Below are positions 28,299 through 37,651 of a stretch of 64,000 nt of DNA, in pieces (positions within the stretch are counted from its first letter, which is position 1; each line of letters starts with the position of its first letter). The notes below the pieces were generated by a model. The model had not been told where the DNA came from. It made no database searches and saw nothing but the letters and a program-made list of their open reading frames with translations. The translations under genes and the position numbers were made by a program. The stretch is from contig NZ_JACIEE010000003.1 of assembly GCF_014196765.1 (NCBI RefSeq), positions 496,001-560,000 on the forward strand, given 5' to 3'. Origin of the DNA: Mycoplana azooxidifex. Lineage in GTDB: Bacteria; Pseudomonadota; Alphaproteobacteria; Rhizobiales; Rhizobiaceae.

Positions 28299-29186
28299 CT
28301 ACCAAGGCACGCAGGTAAGTTCGCTATAGAGGTAATCGACTTGGCTGGACGACACCCTGCTGCTGCGAAACATCTTGGGTCGTGGCGAGGCCAGCAGGAT
28401 GGAATATCGCGGCCTGGAGCAAACGACGCGCGTTTCGGCAAGCGTCACCAGAATGCCGTGATGAGTCAGCAGATGGCTGTAGACATGGCGGGCGACCCGC
28501 TGAAACAGATCCGGATTGCCGACATGAAGGATCGAGGCGAACAGGCGGAGCCTTTTCCGGCTGTCCCTGCGAAACATCACATAGCAGCACTCGCCGTCCT
28601 CTATCACGGCGAGATGATAGGCTGCCGGGGCGCCGGCATGGTCCCGGTAGATCTGGAGATCGCGTCCCTTCAGGCTCTTTTCGATCGTCGCCGGATCGGA
28701 GACGATGCGCAGGCGCTTTCCAAGCCGCGGCCATGGCCAATTGGGGACGAGCGCTGTTGCCGTATCCAGATGCTGGAAATTCAGCCGCGCGTTCAGCGGA
28801 ACGACGTTGCCGCTCGGCGACAGGTCGGTAAAGGTGTAGCCCTCCTGGGCAAGCATGGCCCTGAGCAGCCTGAGACCGTGCGAGCGGTATGGTTCCAGCA
28901 CGCACCAGGCGGAGAGATTGCAGAAATTCTCCATCCGGTCGTCGACGCGACGCTGGGAATAGAACGCCACATAGGCGCCGAGCACGCGCTCGCCGTCCAC
29001 CAGCATGAACCCATGATTGGGCGATGCCGATTGCCACGTCGGGCGGATGGCCGCCGCCCATGCCGACGGCGATAGCCGGCTGTTCAGTTCGGCGTGAAGA
29101 AATTCGGCAACGCGCTCCACATCACCGGGTGTGATCGGGCATATCTCGATGTTTTCGGCAGTCGATCTGAACTCAGAGTGTGACAC
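28299..29186 (-). CDS. GNAT-like acyltransferase, first gene of the ACP/ligase operon
   Basis: 295 residues starting with GTG, with AAGGA 11 bases upstream. The N-terminal 130 residues resemble a GNAT fold (ICPITPGDVERVAEFLHAELN, GFMLVDGERVLGAYVAFYSQ, LSAWCVLEPYRSHGLRLLRAML), with the acetyl-CoA loop partly degenerate (YRSHGLRLL in place of RxxGxG/A). The C-terminal half is a second GNAT-like or FemAB-like module of unknown specificity. As first gene of the operon (18-base gap to the ligase), it is the best candidate for transferring the ACP- or CoA-bound acyl group to a sugar. That role is inference. Confidence 0.7.
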   Translation of the reverse strand: MSHSEFRSTAENIEICPITPGDVERVAEFLHAELNSRLSPSAWAAAIRPTWQSASPNHGFMLVDGERVLGAYVAFYSQRRVDDRMENFCNLSAWCVLEPYRSHGLRLLRAMLAQEGYTFTDLSPSGNVVPLNARLNFQHLDTATALVPNWPWPRLGKRLRIVSDPATIEKSLKGRDLQIYRDHAGAPAAYHLAVIEDGECCYVMFRRDSRKRLRLFASILHVGNPDLFQRVARHVYSHLLTHHGILVTLAETRVVCSRPRYSILLASPRPKMFRSSRVSSSQVDYLYSELTCVPW

Positions 29187-29480
29187 TGTCCGTCAATTCC
29201 TTCGCAATCTTCCCCAACCGGTCGCCTGAGCTTAGTTCAGGTATTTATAGCCACCTGCCGGGCCGAAGGTAGTTCGACAAAAGGTCAGGTCCCTATCCCC
29301 ATTGCCGACTGGAGCGTTACGGTTTGCTGGTCGTATGGTCGACCTCGCCGTCTTTGCGGATGCGAACGGGAGGCTACGATTTCCATGAGGCATCACATCC
29401 TGATCCTGGTCGAAGACCCGCATGTCCGGCCTGCCGATACTTTGGTGCCTGTAATGCCCTGTTCCGCCGGAGCTTGATCA

Positions 29481-30383
29481 ATGATCAGCGTCATTGTCCC
29501 GCATCTCGACCAGGCGGAGGCCCTGCGGTCGTGCCTCGCCTCGCTGCGCGCCCAGACCGGGCTCGGCCAAGAGGTCGAAATCATCGTCGTCGACAACGGC
29601 TCCAGGGTGCCCCCTGTCGAGATCTGCTCCGCCTTCCCCAGCGTCACCCTGCTGTCGCAGCCGGTGCCGGGGCCGGGGCCGGCGCGCAACCTCGGCGTCG
29701 CGAGCGCGAAGGGCGACATCCTCGCCTTCATCGACGCCGATTGCATCGCCGGCGGCGGCTGGCTTGCCGAGATCGAGCGCTGCTTCTCGACGCATCCGGA
29801 TTTTGCGATCCTGGGCGGCGACGTGCGGATCGCCTGTGTGGATCCGAACAGGCTGACGCTTCTGGAAGCCTATGAGAGCGTGTTCGCCTACCGCATGAAG
29901 GAGTATATCGCCAAGCAGGGATTTACCGGCACCGGCAACCTGGCGGTGCGGGCGGAGGTCTTTGCAGCCGTCGGCCCGTTCGGCGGCATCGAGATCGCCG
30001 AGGACCGCGACTGGGGGCAGCGGGCCCTGCGGCTCGGCTACCGGACCCACTATCTCCCGGACATGATCGTCTATCATCCTGCGCGCAAGACACTTGCCGA
30101 GCTTGCCAAGAAATGGGAGCGGCATACGGCGCACGATTTCGTGCGGATCCAATCGAAGCGCGGGTGGCGGCTGCGCTGGATCCTGCGCAGCCTGGCCGTC
30201 GCAATCTCTCCCGCCGCCGAACTCCTGCGGATCGGCCGGACCGACCGGCTGAAAGGCTGGCGTTCGCGCGCCCTTGCCTTCCTCGGCGTCGTGTTCGTCC
30301 GCTGCTACAGGTTCTGGATCATGCTCGCGCTTGCGTTCGGCGCCAGCGCCCCGGCATGGAGCGCCCGCTGGAACCGGGCATAA
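29481..30383 (+). CDS. Family 2 glycosyltransferase with C-terminal membrane helix
   Basis: 300 residues. GT2 core: ISVIVPHLDQAEALRSCL, IIVVDNGSRVPP, GPGPARNLGVASAKGDILAFIDADC (DxD at about residue 84) and EDRDWGQRALRLGY. The C-terminal 60 residues are hydrophobic (SRALAFLGVVFVRCYRFWIMLALAF), suggesting membrane anchoring, as in ExoU-like EPS glycosyltransferases. It is transcribed divergently from the GNAT-like gene across a 294-base gap and stands alone on the plus strand. Confidence 0.88.
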   Translation: MISVIVPHLDQAEALRSCLASLRAQTGLGQEVEIIVVDNGSRVPPVEICSAFPSVTLLSQPVPGPGPARNLGVASAKGDILAFIDADCIAGGGWLAEIERCFSTHPDFAILGGDVRIACVDPNRLTLLEAYESVFAYRMKEYIAKQGFTGTGNLAVRAEVFAAVGPFGGIEIAEDRDWGQRALRLGYRTHYLPDMIVYHPARKTLAELAKKWERHTAHDFVRIQSKRGWRLRWILRSLAVAISPAAELLRIGRTDRLKGWRSRALAFLGVVFVRCYRFWIMLALAFGASAPAWSARWNRA

Positions 30384-30536
30384 AGCCAAAGTCGGTCACG
30401 CTTCTGCCAGAACACTGCGGCGATATTTCATGATCGCCTCGTGCTCCGAAAGCGCGAGGCGAACTGTTCCCGTGACCTTCACCGGATGCCTTGAAGCCTG
30501 CCGCGCGCAATCCGACTGCGGGTTGCCCCAGCTGCG

Positions 30537-32240
30537 TCAGCCGAGCGCTGCCGCCACGCGGGCAGCAATCATCGACAGGGAGACGGCGCCTGCATCGGGA
30601 TGGCCGATGCTCCTTTCGGCGAGGGGGCGGGCACGTCCGAGCTTCGGCGTCAGCTCTGCCGTTGCATCGGCAGCAGCCTTCGATGCCGCCGCGGCGTCGG
30701 CCCAAGCTGTCGGCAGGGGCTTGCCGGCGGCGACGCGGGCTTCAAGTGTCTCCACGAAGGGTACGAGCGCATCGACCAGCGTCTTGTCGCCGACCCTGGC
30801 GCCGCCGAGGCTCGAGACGCTGTCCAGCGCCAGGCGTGCGCCCCTGACGACGGCCGCATCCTCGATCGGCGCGTTGTCGTCGAGCGCGCTGCTCCAGGAC
30901 CGCAGGAGCAGGCCCCAGATCGCGCCGGAGGTTCCGCCCGCGCGATCGGCCCAGGCGTCGCCTGCGGCGGCGAGCACGCTTGCCGTTCCGGCACCGGCAG
31001 CGCTGGCCGCTCTTGCGGCTTCGAGGGCGGCGGTCGCACCGCGGGCCATGCCCTGTCCATGATCGCCGTCGCCGGCGCGCGCGTCGATACGGCCGAGTTC
31101 TTCCTCGGCATCGTGCAGCGTGGCTGAGATCTCGCCGAAGATGCGGGCGATGCAGGCACCCCCGCGCTTGCCCTCTTCGGTGGCGACCGGATAGCTCGCC
31201 GGGCCGTCCTCGTCGACGAGGATGTCGGTGGCGGGCACGGTGGGAATCGCCGCGCCGCGGCGCAGGACCGGGGTATCGCACGGCGCCGTCCAGTAGGTTT
31301 CCAACTCGTCGTCGAGCCACAGCAGCGTCAGCGAGCAGCCCTGCATATCGAGGCTGGTGACGTATTCGCCGGCCTCCGGCGCCACGACCTCGAGCCCCGC
31401 CTCCTTGAGCAGTGCTGCGACCGCCGTCCAGAGCACGAACAGTTCCTCATACTTCGTGGAGCCGAGGCCGTTCAGGACAGCGCCGACCCTGCCCGTGCCT
31501 GCGGGGCGCTCGGCCAGCAGCTTGTCGGCCAGAAGCTTGGCAAGATCGCTCGCCGGGACGATCGCCTCCTCGCGAATGCCCGGTTCGCCATGGATGCCGA
31601 GGCCCAGGGCCATCTGGCCCTCCGGCACGGTGAACAGCGGATGGCCGGCGCCGGGCAGGGTGCAGCCGGCGAAGGCGACGCCGAACGAGACGGTGCGCTC
31701 GTTGGCATGGCGCGTGACGCGCTCGACCTCGTCCAGCGAGAGCCCCGCTTCCGCCGCGGCACCGGCAATCTTGAAGACGACGAGGTCGCCCGCGATACCG
31801 CGGCGCTTGGCCGGCGTCTCGGCCGATGCGCTGGCGACGTCGTCCGTCACCGGAACGATGCGGACATCGATGCCTTCGGCGCGCAGGCGCTCAGCCGCGA
31901 CGCCAAAGTTCAGCACGTCACCGGCATAGTTGCCGAAGCCGAGCAGGATGCCGCCGCCGCGATGGGCCTGTCGGCAGACGCGGGCGACCGCCGCAGTCGA
32001 TGGCGAGGCGAAGACGTCGCCGGCGACCGCTGCATCGGCGAGGCCCGGACCGACATAGCCGGCAAAGGCCGGATAGTGGCCGGAGCCGCCGCCGATGACG
32101 ACGGCGACCTTGCCCTCCGGCACGCCCGTCGAACGCACCACCCCGCCCTTCACCGGGCGAACGAAGCGGCTGTAGAGTGCAGCGAAACCGGCGAGCGCCG
32201 TCGTTGCAAACTCTTCCGGGGCGTCGAAAATCGTCGTCAT
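30537..32240 (-). CDS. Fused DhaK-DhaL dihydroxyacetone-type kinase
   Basis: 567 residues, the length of ATP-dependent fused Dak kinases. The DhaK part (1-335) has GGGSGH (50-55) and His217 in GLGIHGEPG, which binds the keto substrate covalently. The DhaL part (about 360-567) has the Mg-binding DARAGDGDHG (Asp386, Asp391, Asp393) and GGTSGAIWG. Members of this family phosphorylate dihydroxyacetone or four-carbon ketoses such as erythrulose. The operon partners (PdxA2-like dehydrogenase, carboxylate transporter) argue for a sugar-acid-derived substrate rather than dihydroxyacetone. It is the last gene of the catabolic operon. Confidence 0.9.
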   Translation of the reverse strand: MTTIFDAPEEFATTALAGFAALYSRFVRPVKGGVVRSTGVPEGKVAVVIGGGSGHYPAFAGYVGPGLADAAVAGDVFASPSTAAVARVCRQAHRGGGILLGFGNYAGDVLNFGVAAERLRAEGIDVRIVPVTDDVASASAETPAKRRGIAGDLVVFKIAGAAAEAGLSLDEVERVTRHANERTVSFGVAFAGCTLPGAGHPLFTVPEGQMALGLGIHGEPGIREEAIVPASDLAKLLADKLLAERPAGTGRVGAVLNGLGSTKYEELFVLWTAVAALLKEAGLEVVAPEAGEYVTSLDMQGCSLTLLWLDDELETYWTAPCDTPVLRRGAAIPTVPATDILVDEDGPASYPVATEEGKRGGACIARIFGEISATLHDAEEELGRIDARAGDGDHGQGMARGATAALEAARAASAAGAGTASVLAAAGDAWADRAGGTSGAIWGLLLRSWSSALDDNAPIEDAAVVRGARLALDSVSSLGGARVGDKTLVDALVPFVETLEARVAAGKPLPTAWADAAAASKAAADATAELTPKLGRARPLAERSIGHPDAGAVSLSMIAARVAAALG

Positions 32241-32254
32241 GGGCGAAGTCCTCG

Positions 32255-33190
32255 TCAGCGCGGCAGGATGCGCCGCAGATAATCACGATTGGTGGCGGCG
32301 ACCGATACGCCGTCGCCGCCGTAATGCTCGCACAGGAAGGGGCTCGAGAAACCGTGCGCAAGGGCCATGCGGATGGCGGCGCGATAGTTGATGATGCCCG
32401 ATTCCAGCGGCGCGGGGTGGGTCATGATCACGCCGGACGCCGGATCCTCCATGCGGGTATAGTTCTTGACGTGCCAGAACTTCGCATAGGGCGCAACCTT
32501 CGCCATCATCTGCTGCCAGTGTTCGACCGGACGGTGCAGGCGGATAAGATTGCCGAGATCGGCGTTGATGCCGACATTGTCGAGCCCGACGTCGTCTACG
32601 AACCGAACCGAGCTGTCGGCGGTGCCGAGATAGGTATCCTCGTACATCTCGAGCGAAAGCTCGATGCCGAGTTCCTCGGCATGGCGGCCAAGCTCGCGGA
32701 TGCGGGAGACCGCCTTCTGCCAGGTTGCCGGATCGTCCGGGTTCCTCGCACCGTCGACGGTCCAGAACCACAGCACCTGCTTCTGCGCCTCGGTCAGCGG
32801 CTCGAACAGGCCAAAGGAGACGGCGCTGGCGCCGATCGCGCTCGCGGTGTCGATGACGCGATGCCCGTAGGCCAGGTATTCGTCGCCGTGCACCGCGTCG
32901 ATCACGCTGCGCCTGGATGTGGAGATCGCGGGGATCGAAAGCCCGAGCGACCGCGTCAGCGCCAAGAAGCTCTCAAGCCGCGACGGCGTCAGGTCGGCGA
33001 GCCGCAGCCAGCTGTCGGTCGGGTCGAGCTCGGTGAAGCCGGCCTCGACGATGTCGGCCAGCGTTGCGGCCCACTCCTCGGCGGACTGGTCCTGAACCGA
33101 GCGGCCGTCCGGCAACAGGTTCGGATACTGGATCATGGCGGCCGCGATCGGCCAGGTCTCGTTGTTCCACTTTCGTGGCGTCGCGTTCAT
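32255..33190 (-). CDS. Sugar-phosphate isomerase/epimerase, xylose-isomerase-like TIM barrel
   Basis: 311 residues from the ATG at 33190; the long frame continuing upstream overlaps tctA. It is an AP-endonuclease-2-type TIM barrel, with metal-ligand candidates in LSLEMYED (Glu), GINADLGNLIRLH (Asp/His), FWHVKNYTRM (His) and FLCEHYGGDG (Glu). It probably isomerises or epimerises a keto-acid or ketose of the pathway fed by the Tct-type transporter. It is 14 bases from the kinase gene. Confidence 0.85.
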   Translation of the reverse strand: MNATPRKWNNETWPIAAAMIQYPNLLPDGRSVQDQSAEEWAATLADIVEAGFTELDPTDSWLRLADLTPSRLESFLALTRSLGLSIPAISTSRRSVIDAVHGDEYLAYGHRVIDTASAIGASAVSFGLFEPLTEAQKQVLWFWTVDGARNPDDPATWQKAVSRIRELGRHAEELGIELSLEMYEDTYLGTADSSVRFVDDVGLDNVGINADLGNLIRLHRPVEHWQQMMAKVAPYAKFWHVKNYTRMEDPASGVIMTHPAPLESGIINYRAAIRMALAHGFSSPFLCEHYGGDGVSVAATNRDYLRRILPR

Positions 33191-33231
33191 CGCAACCTCC
33201 CTCGTTTCCATTGGATCGGCAAGCTGGCCGA

Positions 33232-34770
33232 TCAGACGGCCGGCTTGCCGTCGTGATCGATTTCGGCGGGATCGTCCCGGCGACCGCGCACCAGGCCGAC
33301 CAGCCAGAAGGCGAGCGGCGACAGCAGCAGCGCCAGGCTGACGAGCATCAGGACGGTCACGAGGCCGTTCGACCAGAAGATGGACAGGCTGCCGTTGGAC
33401 ATCAGCATGGATTGGCGGAAGGCATCCTCGGCCTTGTCTCCCAACACCATCGCAAGGACGAGCGGCGCCAGCGGATAGTCGAGCTTCTTGAAGACGTAGC
33501 CCAGCATGCCGAAGGCGAGCACCAGCCACATGTCGGAGATCGAGTTGCCGACCTGGTAGGCGCCGGAGAGGATGACGGCAACGATCACCGGGCCGATGAT
33601 CGAGAACGGGATCCGCAGGATCGAGGCGTAGAGCGGCACGGTGGCGATGACCAGAATCACGGCGACGATGTTGCCGAGATACATGGAGGCGATCAGGCCC
33701 CAGACGAAGTCCGGCCGGTCGGTGAAGAGGGTCGGACCGGGCGTCAGGCCCCAGATCATCAGCCCGCCCATCATCACCGCCGCTGTCGCCGAGCCCGGAA
33801 CGCCCAGCGCCAGCATCGGCAGCAGGGCAGAGGTGCCGGCGGAGTGGTCGGCCGTCTCCGGTGCCACGATGCCGCGCGGATCGCCCTTGCCGAATTGCGA
33901 CTTGTCGCGTGCCGAACGGCGGGCGACGCCGTAGCTCATGAAGGAGGCCGCCGTCGGACCGGCAGGCGTGATGCCCATCCAGATGCCGATCAGCGTGGAG
34001 CGCACGATGGTGAACCAGTAGCGTGGCATCTCCATCAGCGTGCGGCCGATCTCGACGAGGCGGACGCGCGCCTTGATGCCCTCGAAGCGCAGGCCCTCCT
34101 CGGTGGTCAGGAGCAGCTCGCCGATGCCGAACAGGCCCATGACAGCGATCAGGAACGAGACGCCCTTGATCAGCTCGGGAATGTCGAAGGTCAGGCGCAG
34201 GTTGCCGGAAATCGTGTCCATGCCGACCGAGGCGAGCGCGAAACCCATCATCATCGACACCAATGTCTTGAAAGGCGACTGGGCGCCCATCGAGATGAAG
34301 CTGGCGAAGGCGAGGAAATAGACGGCGAAGTATTCCGGTGAGGAGAAGCGCAGCGCGAAATTCGCCACCCAGCCGGACAGAAGCGTGATCATGACGACGC
34401 CGGCAAGGGCGCCGAGGCCGGCGGAGACGAAGGCAAGCGTCAGCGCGCGGCTCGCCTCGCCCTTCTTGGCCATGGGATAGCCGTCGAAGGTGGTGGCCAC
34501 GGAGGAGGGCTCGCCGGGGATATTGAAGATGATCGACGTGGTGGAGCCGCCGAAGAGCGCCCCCCAGTACATGCAGGACAGCAGGATGATCGCCGAGATC
34601 GGATCCATCGAGAACGTGAGCGGGAGGAGTAGCGACACGCCGTTGGGCGCACCCAGGCCGGGCAGCACGCCCACCAGGATGCCGAGCGTGACGCCCAGCA
34701 TCATCAGGAGAATGTGGTTCCAGCTCAGGACGTGGGCGAACCCGTCCATCAGAAGTCCGATGTTTTCCAT
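33232..34770 (-). CDS. tctA: Tripartite tricarboxylate transporter, large membrane subunit TctA
   Basis: 512 residues with about 12 membrane segments. The diagnostic TctA motifs are present: GVLPGLGAPNGVSLLLPLTF, MYWGALFGGSTTSIIFNIPGEP and, in the second half, MGITPAGPTAASFMSYG and LALGVPGSATAAVMMGGL. TctA forms the translocation unit of a secondary transporter fed by a periplasmic binding protein. The substrate is a carboxylate and, by context, probably a sugar acid. Confidence 0.95.
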   Translation of the reverse strand: MENIGLLMDGFAHVLSWNHILLMMLGVTLGILVGVLPGLGAPNGVSLLLPLTFSMDPISAIILLSCMYWGALFGGSTTSIIFNIPGEPSSVATTFDGYPMAKKGEASRALTLAFVSAGLGALAGVVMITLLSGWVANFALRFSSPEYFAVYFLAFASFISMGAQSPFKTLVSMMMGFALASVGMDTISGNLRLTFDIPELIKGVSFLIAVMGLFGIGELLLTTEEGLRFEGIKARVRLVEIGRTLMEMPRYWFTIVRSTLIGIWMGITPAGPTAASFMSYGVARRSARDKSQFGKGDPRGIVAPETADHSAGTSALLPMLALGVPGSATAAVMMGGLMIWGLTPGPTLFTDRPDFVWGLIASMYLGNIVAVILVIATVPLYASILRIPFSIIGPVIVAVILSGAYQVGNSISDMWLVLAFGMLGYVFKKLDYPLAPLVLAMVLGDKAEDAFRQSMLMSNGSLSIFWSNGLVTVLMLVSLALLLSPLAFWLVGLVRGRRDDPAEIDHDGKPAV

Positions 34771-34801
34771 GTCTTTCCTCCAAAGACAGCCGGCGCGGGG
34801 G

Positions 34802-35302
34802 TCAGTAGATCCCGAACCACGCCTCGACCGGCCCCTTCAGCAGAGGAACCTTGAAGCCGATTTCGAAAATGACGAAGAAGAAGAGCGAGACGGCGATACC
34901 CACCGGCAGGCCGACCCACCATTTGTAGCGGCCCTGGAAGATCATCGTGCCGGCGATATAGAGCGCCGTGCCGACGTAGAGACCGAGGAAGGTCGAGACG
35001 GCCGCGAAGGCGACCAGCGGCAGGAAGAAGCCGAGAACCGCCTGGAAGCGCGCCGCGTCGACGAAGATCTCGCCGCTGCCGCGATGCTTGACGAGCGCCT
35101 GCACCAGGTTGACCAGGCTTCCGAAGACGATCAGCAGGCCGATATAGAAGGGGAAGTAGCCTGCATCCGGGCCCATGTCGGTCCAGCCGGCACCGGCCTC
35201 GATGGAGCCGTAGCACACGGCAACGCCGAAGGCGCCGGTCAAGAGGGCGACGCCTGCCTCCATGACGAAGCGCGGCAGTCCCTTTTCACCATGTTCTTGC
35301 AT
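34802..35302 (-). CDS. tctB: Tripartite tricarboxylate transporter, small membrane subunit TctB
   Basis: 166 residues with four hydrophobic segments and the TctB-typical DMGPDAGYFPFYIGLLIVFGSLVNL near the first third. It is the partner of TctA, encoded 31 bases downstream of it in transcriptional terms, and starts with ATG at 35302. Confidence 0.92.
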   Translation of the reverse strand: MQEHGEKGLPRFVMEAGVALLTGAFGVAVCYGSIEAGAGWTDMGPDAGYFPFYIGLLIVFGSLVNLVQALVKHRGSGEIFVDAARFQAVLGFFLPLVAFAAVSTFLGLYVGTALYIAGTMIFQGRYKWWVGLPVGIAVSLFFFVIFEIGFKVPLLKGPVEAWFGIY

Positions 35303-35363
35303 CGATTGAGCCTTTCGAACGGGTTGCGGACGCCCGGAGGCGTCCGCACTGACCTTGGGAGGA

Positions 35364-36353
35364 TCAGTTGGCCAGCCAGCCTTCGCGCTTGAGCACTTCG
35401 CTGACGGAGGTCTCGTCGCCCTTGATGAAGGTCGTCAGTTGTTCTCCGCTCATATAGGCCGGAGACTGCGAGGTGTCTGCGAGATACTTGGCCCATTCCG
35501 GCGTTTCGGACACCTTCTTCAGGACCTCGGAATAGAACTCAACGACGTCCGGCTCGACCCCGGCCGGCAGCCAGACGGTGCGCGGCATGGAGTAGTTGTC
35601 GATGGCGATGCCGCTTTCCTTGCAGGTCGGGATATCGGACCAGCCCTTGTCGCCGGCGACCTTGGCATCGTTCTTCAGTTTCTCGGCCTTGAAGACGCAG
35701 AGCGGCTTGACCATGCCCGCCTGCCACTGGCCGAGGTTCTCGCTCGGATTGTTGACGTTGGCGGCGATATGGTCGCCGGCAAGCTGGACGGCTGCCTCGC
35801 CGCCGCTCTTGAACGGGATGTAGCCGAGCTGGCTGCCGGTGGCATCGTTGATCATCGAGGTCAGGATCTGGTCGACATCCTTAGACTGGCTGCCGCCGAC
35901 CTTCATGTCCGCCGATTCCTTCGCTTTGGCGACGAAGTCGGCGGCGGTGTTGAATTCCGAGTTGCCGTTGACCCAGAGAATGAACTCATCGGCTGCGAGC
36001 GCCGAAACGGGAACGAGATCCTCCGACTTGTAGGGAACCTTGGCGCGGATGGGCAGGAGGTAGGCATTGTTGGTGCCGAAGGCGAGCTTGTGGGCATCGC
36101 CCTTGTAACCCGCGGTATAGACGAAGCCTTCCGCGCCGCCGGCGCTGCCCTTGTTGGTGACGACGACCGGGGCCTTCATCAGCTCATATTTGGCGATGAT
36201 CGCCTGGATCGTGCGGGCAAAGATATCGGTGCCGCCGCCAGGGCCGGCGGTCACGACGAACTCGACCGGGCGGTTGGGCTCGAAGGCATGTGCCGGGGCG
36301 ACAACCCCGATGGCAGCCGCGACGACGCATGCAAGGGACAGGCTTCTTTTCAT
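35364..36353 (-). CDS. tctC: Tripartite tricarboxylate transporter substrate-binding protein TctC (Bug family)
   Basis: 329 residues from the ATG at 36353. The signal peptide is KRSLSLACVVAAAIGVVAPAHA. The mature protein starts with the Bug-family pattern RPVEFVVTAGPGGGTDIFART and contains VVVTNKGSAGGAEGFVYTA. Bug proteins bind carboxylates in the periplasm and deliver them to TctAB. First of the three transporter genes. Confidence 0.94.
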   Translation of the reverse strand: MKRSLSLACVVAAAIGVVAPAHAFEPNRPVEFVVTAGPGGGTDIFARTIQAIIAKYELMKAPVVVTNKGSAGGAEGFVYTAGYKGDAHKLAFGTNNAYLLPIRAKVPYKSEDLVPVSALAADEFILWVNGNSEFNTAADFVAKAKESADMKVGGSQSKDVDQILTSMINDATGSQLGYIPFKSGGEAAVQLAGDHIAANVNNPSENLGQWQAGMVKPLCVFKAEKLKNDAKVAGDKGWSDIPTCKESGIAIDNYSMPRTVWLPAGVEPDVVEFYSEVLKKVSETPEWAKYLADTSQSPAYMSGEQLTTFIKGDETSVSEVLKREGWLAN

Positions 36354-36422
36354 AGTCAACTCCTCCGTTTGACGACGGCACGAGACCTCCTCCATGCCGC
36401 TATTGATGAAAACCGATGTAAA

Positions 36423-37457
36423 TCAGGCAGCGGCGGAAATTGCCGATGCGCGCTTTGCCATTCGGGCGGCGAGCAGGATCGCCTCGCGGCTGGCGCCGAC
36501 GTCGGCGATCCCCTTGCCCGCAATGTCATAGGCGGTGCCATGGGCCGGGGTGCACAGCGGGAACGGCAGGCCGCCCATCATCGTCACGCCCTTGTCGAAG
36601 CCCATGAGCTTCATCGCGATCTGGCCCTGGTCGTGATACATGGTCAGCACCGCGTGGAAGCCCTCCTTGAGGGCACGCAGGAACACGGTGTCGGCCGGGA
36701 ACGGTCCATCGACATCGTAGCCGCGGGCCTTCGCCTCGGCGACGGCCGGCTCGATGATGTCGATCTCTTCCATGCCGAAGCTGCCGCCGTCACCCGCATG
36801 CGGGTTGATGCCGGCAACGGCGATCTTCGGGTTTTCGTAACCGGCATTCTTCAGGCAGGCCTGCGCCAGCTCGAGTTCGCCGAGGATACCTTCCACGGAA
36901 ATCGCCGACGCCACCTCCGAAAGCGGGATGTGCGAGGTGACGCGCGCGTTCCACACCTTCTCCAGAACGTTGAACTCGCGAACCTTGCCCTCGAACCCGA
37001 GCACATCGGCGACGAAGCGGATTTCGTCGTCATAGCCCGGATAGGCAAAGCGCATGGCCTTCTTGTTGAAGGGGGTGAAGCAGACGGCCTGGGCGCCGCC
37101 GCGATGGGCAAGCTTCAGCGCCTCGCGGAAATTGTGGGTGGCAAACGTTCCCCCGGCAAGGGTCGCCTCTCCGCGCGTCACGTCCGCCGGATCGAGGTTC
37201 TTCAGGTCGACGAAGACGTGCCGGTCGGTTCCGGCCCTGTCGGCACCTTCCAGCGTGGCGCTTTCGAGGGCGAGCGTTAGGCCCGCGGCCTTCGCACCTT
37301 CGTCGAGAATGCGGCGATCACCGATGGCAATGATGTGCGCGGCGGCGCGAACTTCGTCCAGCGCGAGGATGCGCGCGGTCAACTCCGGGCTGATTCCGGC
37401 CGGGTCGCCCATGGCGAGCGCGATAACGGGACGCGCATTTGCGCCGTTCGTTGTCAT
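36423..37457 (-). CDS. PdxA-like 4-phospho-sugar-acid dehydrogenase (PdxA2 type)
   Basis: 344 residues from the ATG at 37457. PdxA landmarks: ALAMGDPAGISPE, VTSHIPLSEV, GINPHAGDGG and TMYHDQGQIAMK, which supply the three metal-binding His residues; then GLPFPLCTPAHGTAYDIAGKG. Paralogues of PdxA in catabolic operons (PdxA2) oxidise 4-phospho-D-erythronate or -threonate and release dihydroxyacetone phosphate. The location beside a Tct transporter, a kinase and a GntR regulator supports this catabolic role over vitamin B6 synthesis. First gene of the operon. Confidence 0.9.
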   Translation of the reverse strand: MTTNGANARPVIALAMGDPAGISPELTARILALDEVRAAAHIIAIGDRRILDEGAKAAGLTLALESATLEGADRAGTDRHVFVDLKNLDPADVTRGEATLAGGTFATHNFREALKLAHRGGAQAVCFTPFNKKAMRFAYPGYDDEIRFVADVLGFEGKVREFNVLEKVWNARVTSHIPLSEVASAISVEGILGELELAQACLKNAGYENPKIAVAGINPHAGDGGSFGMEEIDIIEPAVAEAKARGYDVDGPFPADTVFLRALKEGFHAVLTMYHDQGQIAMKLMGFDKGVTMMGGLPFPLCTPAHGTAYDIAGKGIADVGASREAILLAARMAKRASAISAAA

Positions 37458-37533
37458 GATGATGTTCCTCCTCGTCATGCCTTGTGACGGCAGACATACG
37501 GCATTCAAAACGCTGCATCAAGTCTTTTGTATT

Positions 37534-37543
37534 CTGCATGCAG
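37534..37543. promoter_or_regulatory. Palindrome CTGCATGCAG, candidate GntR operator
   Basis: A perfect 10-base palindrome within a longer imperfect dyad, in the 194-base divergent gap between the pdxA2-like gene and the GntR regulator. A related GCTGCATC lies at 37512. The position suits a FCD-type GntR repressor controlling both directions, but the spacing and sequence are only suggestive. Confidence 0.4.
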
Positions 37544-37651
37544 CATTTTCCGTTGACGCGGGTCTATGGTGTTGCCATGGTCATAATGGTCGTGTTGGAG
37601 AATCGCTGACGCGCGTCGGATCGCGGAGCAGACACGGTGGAAAGACAAAAG

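Noticed and set aside
36423-37457. Assignment of the PdxA-like gene to pyridoxal phosphate synthesis
   Set aside because: It lies in a catabolic operon with a Tct transporter, kinase and GntR regulator rather than with surA/ksgA-type neighbours of the biosynthetic gene.
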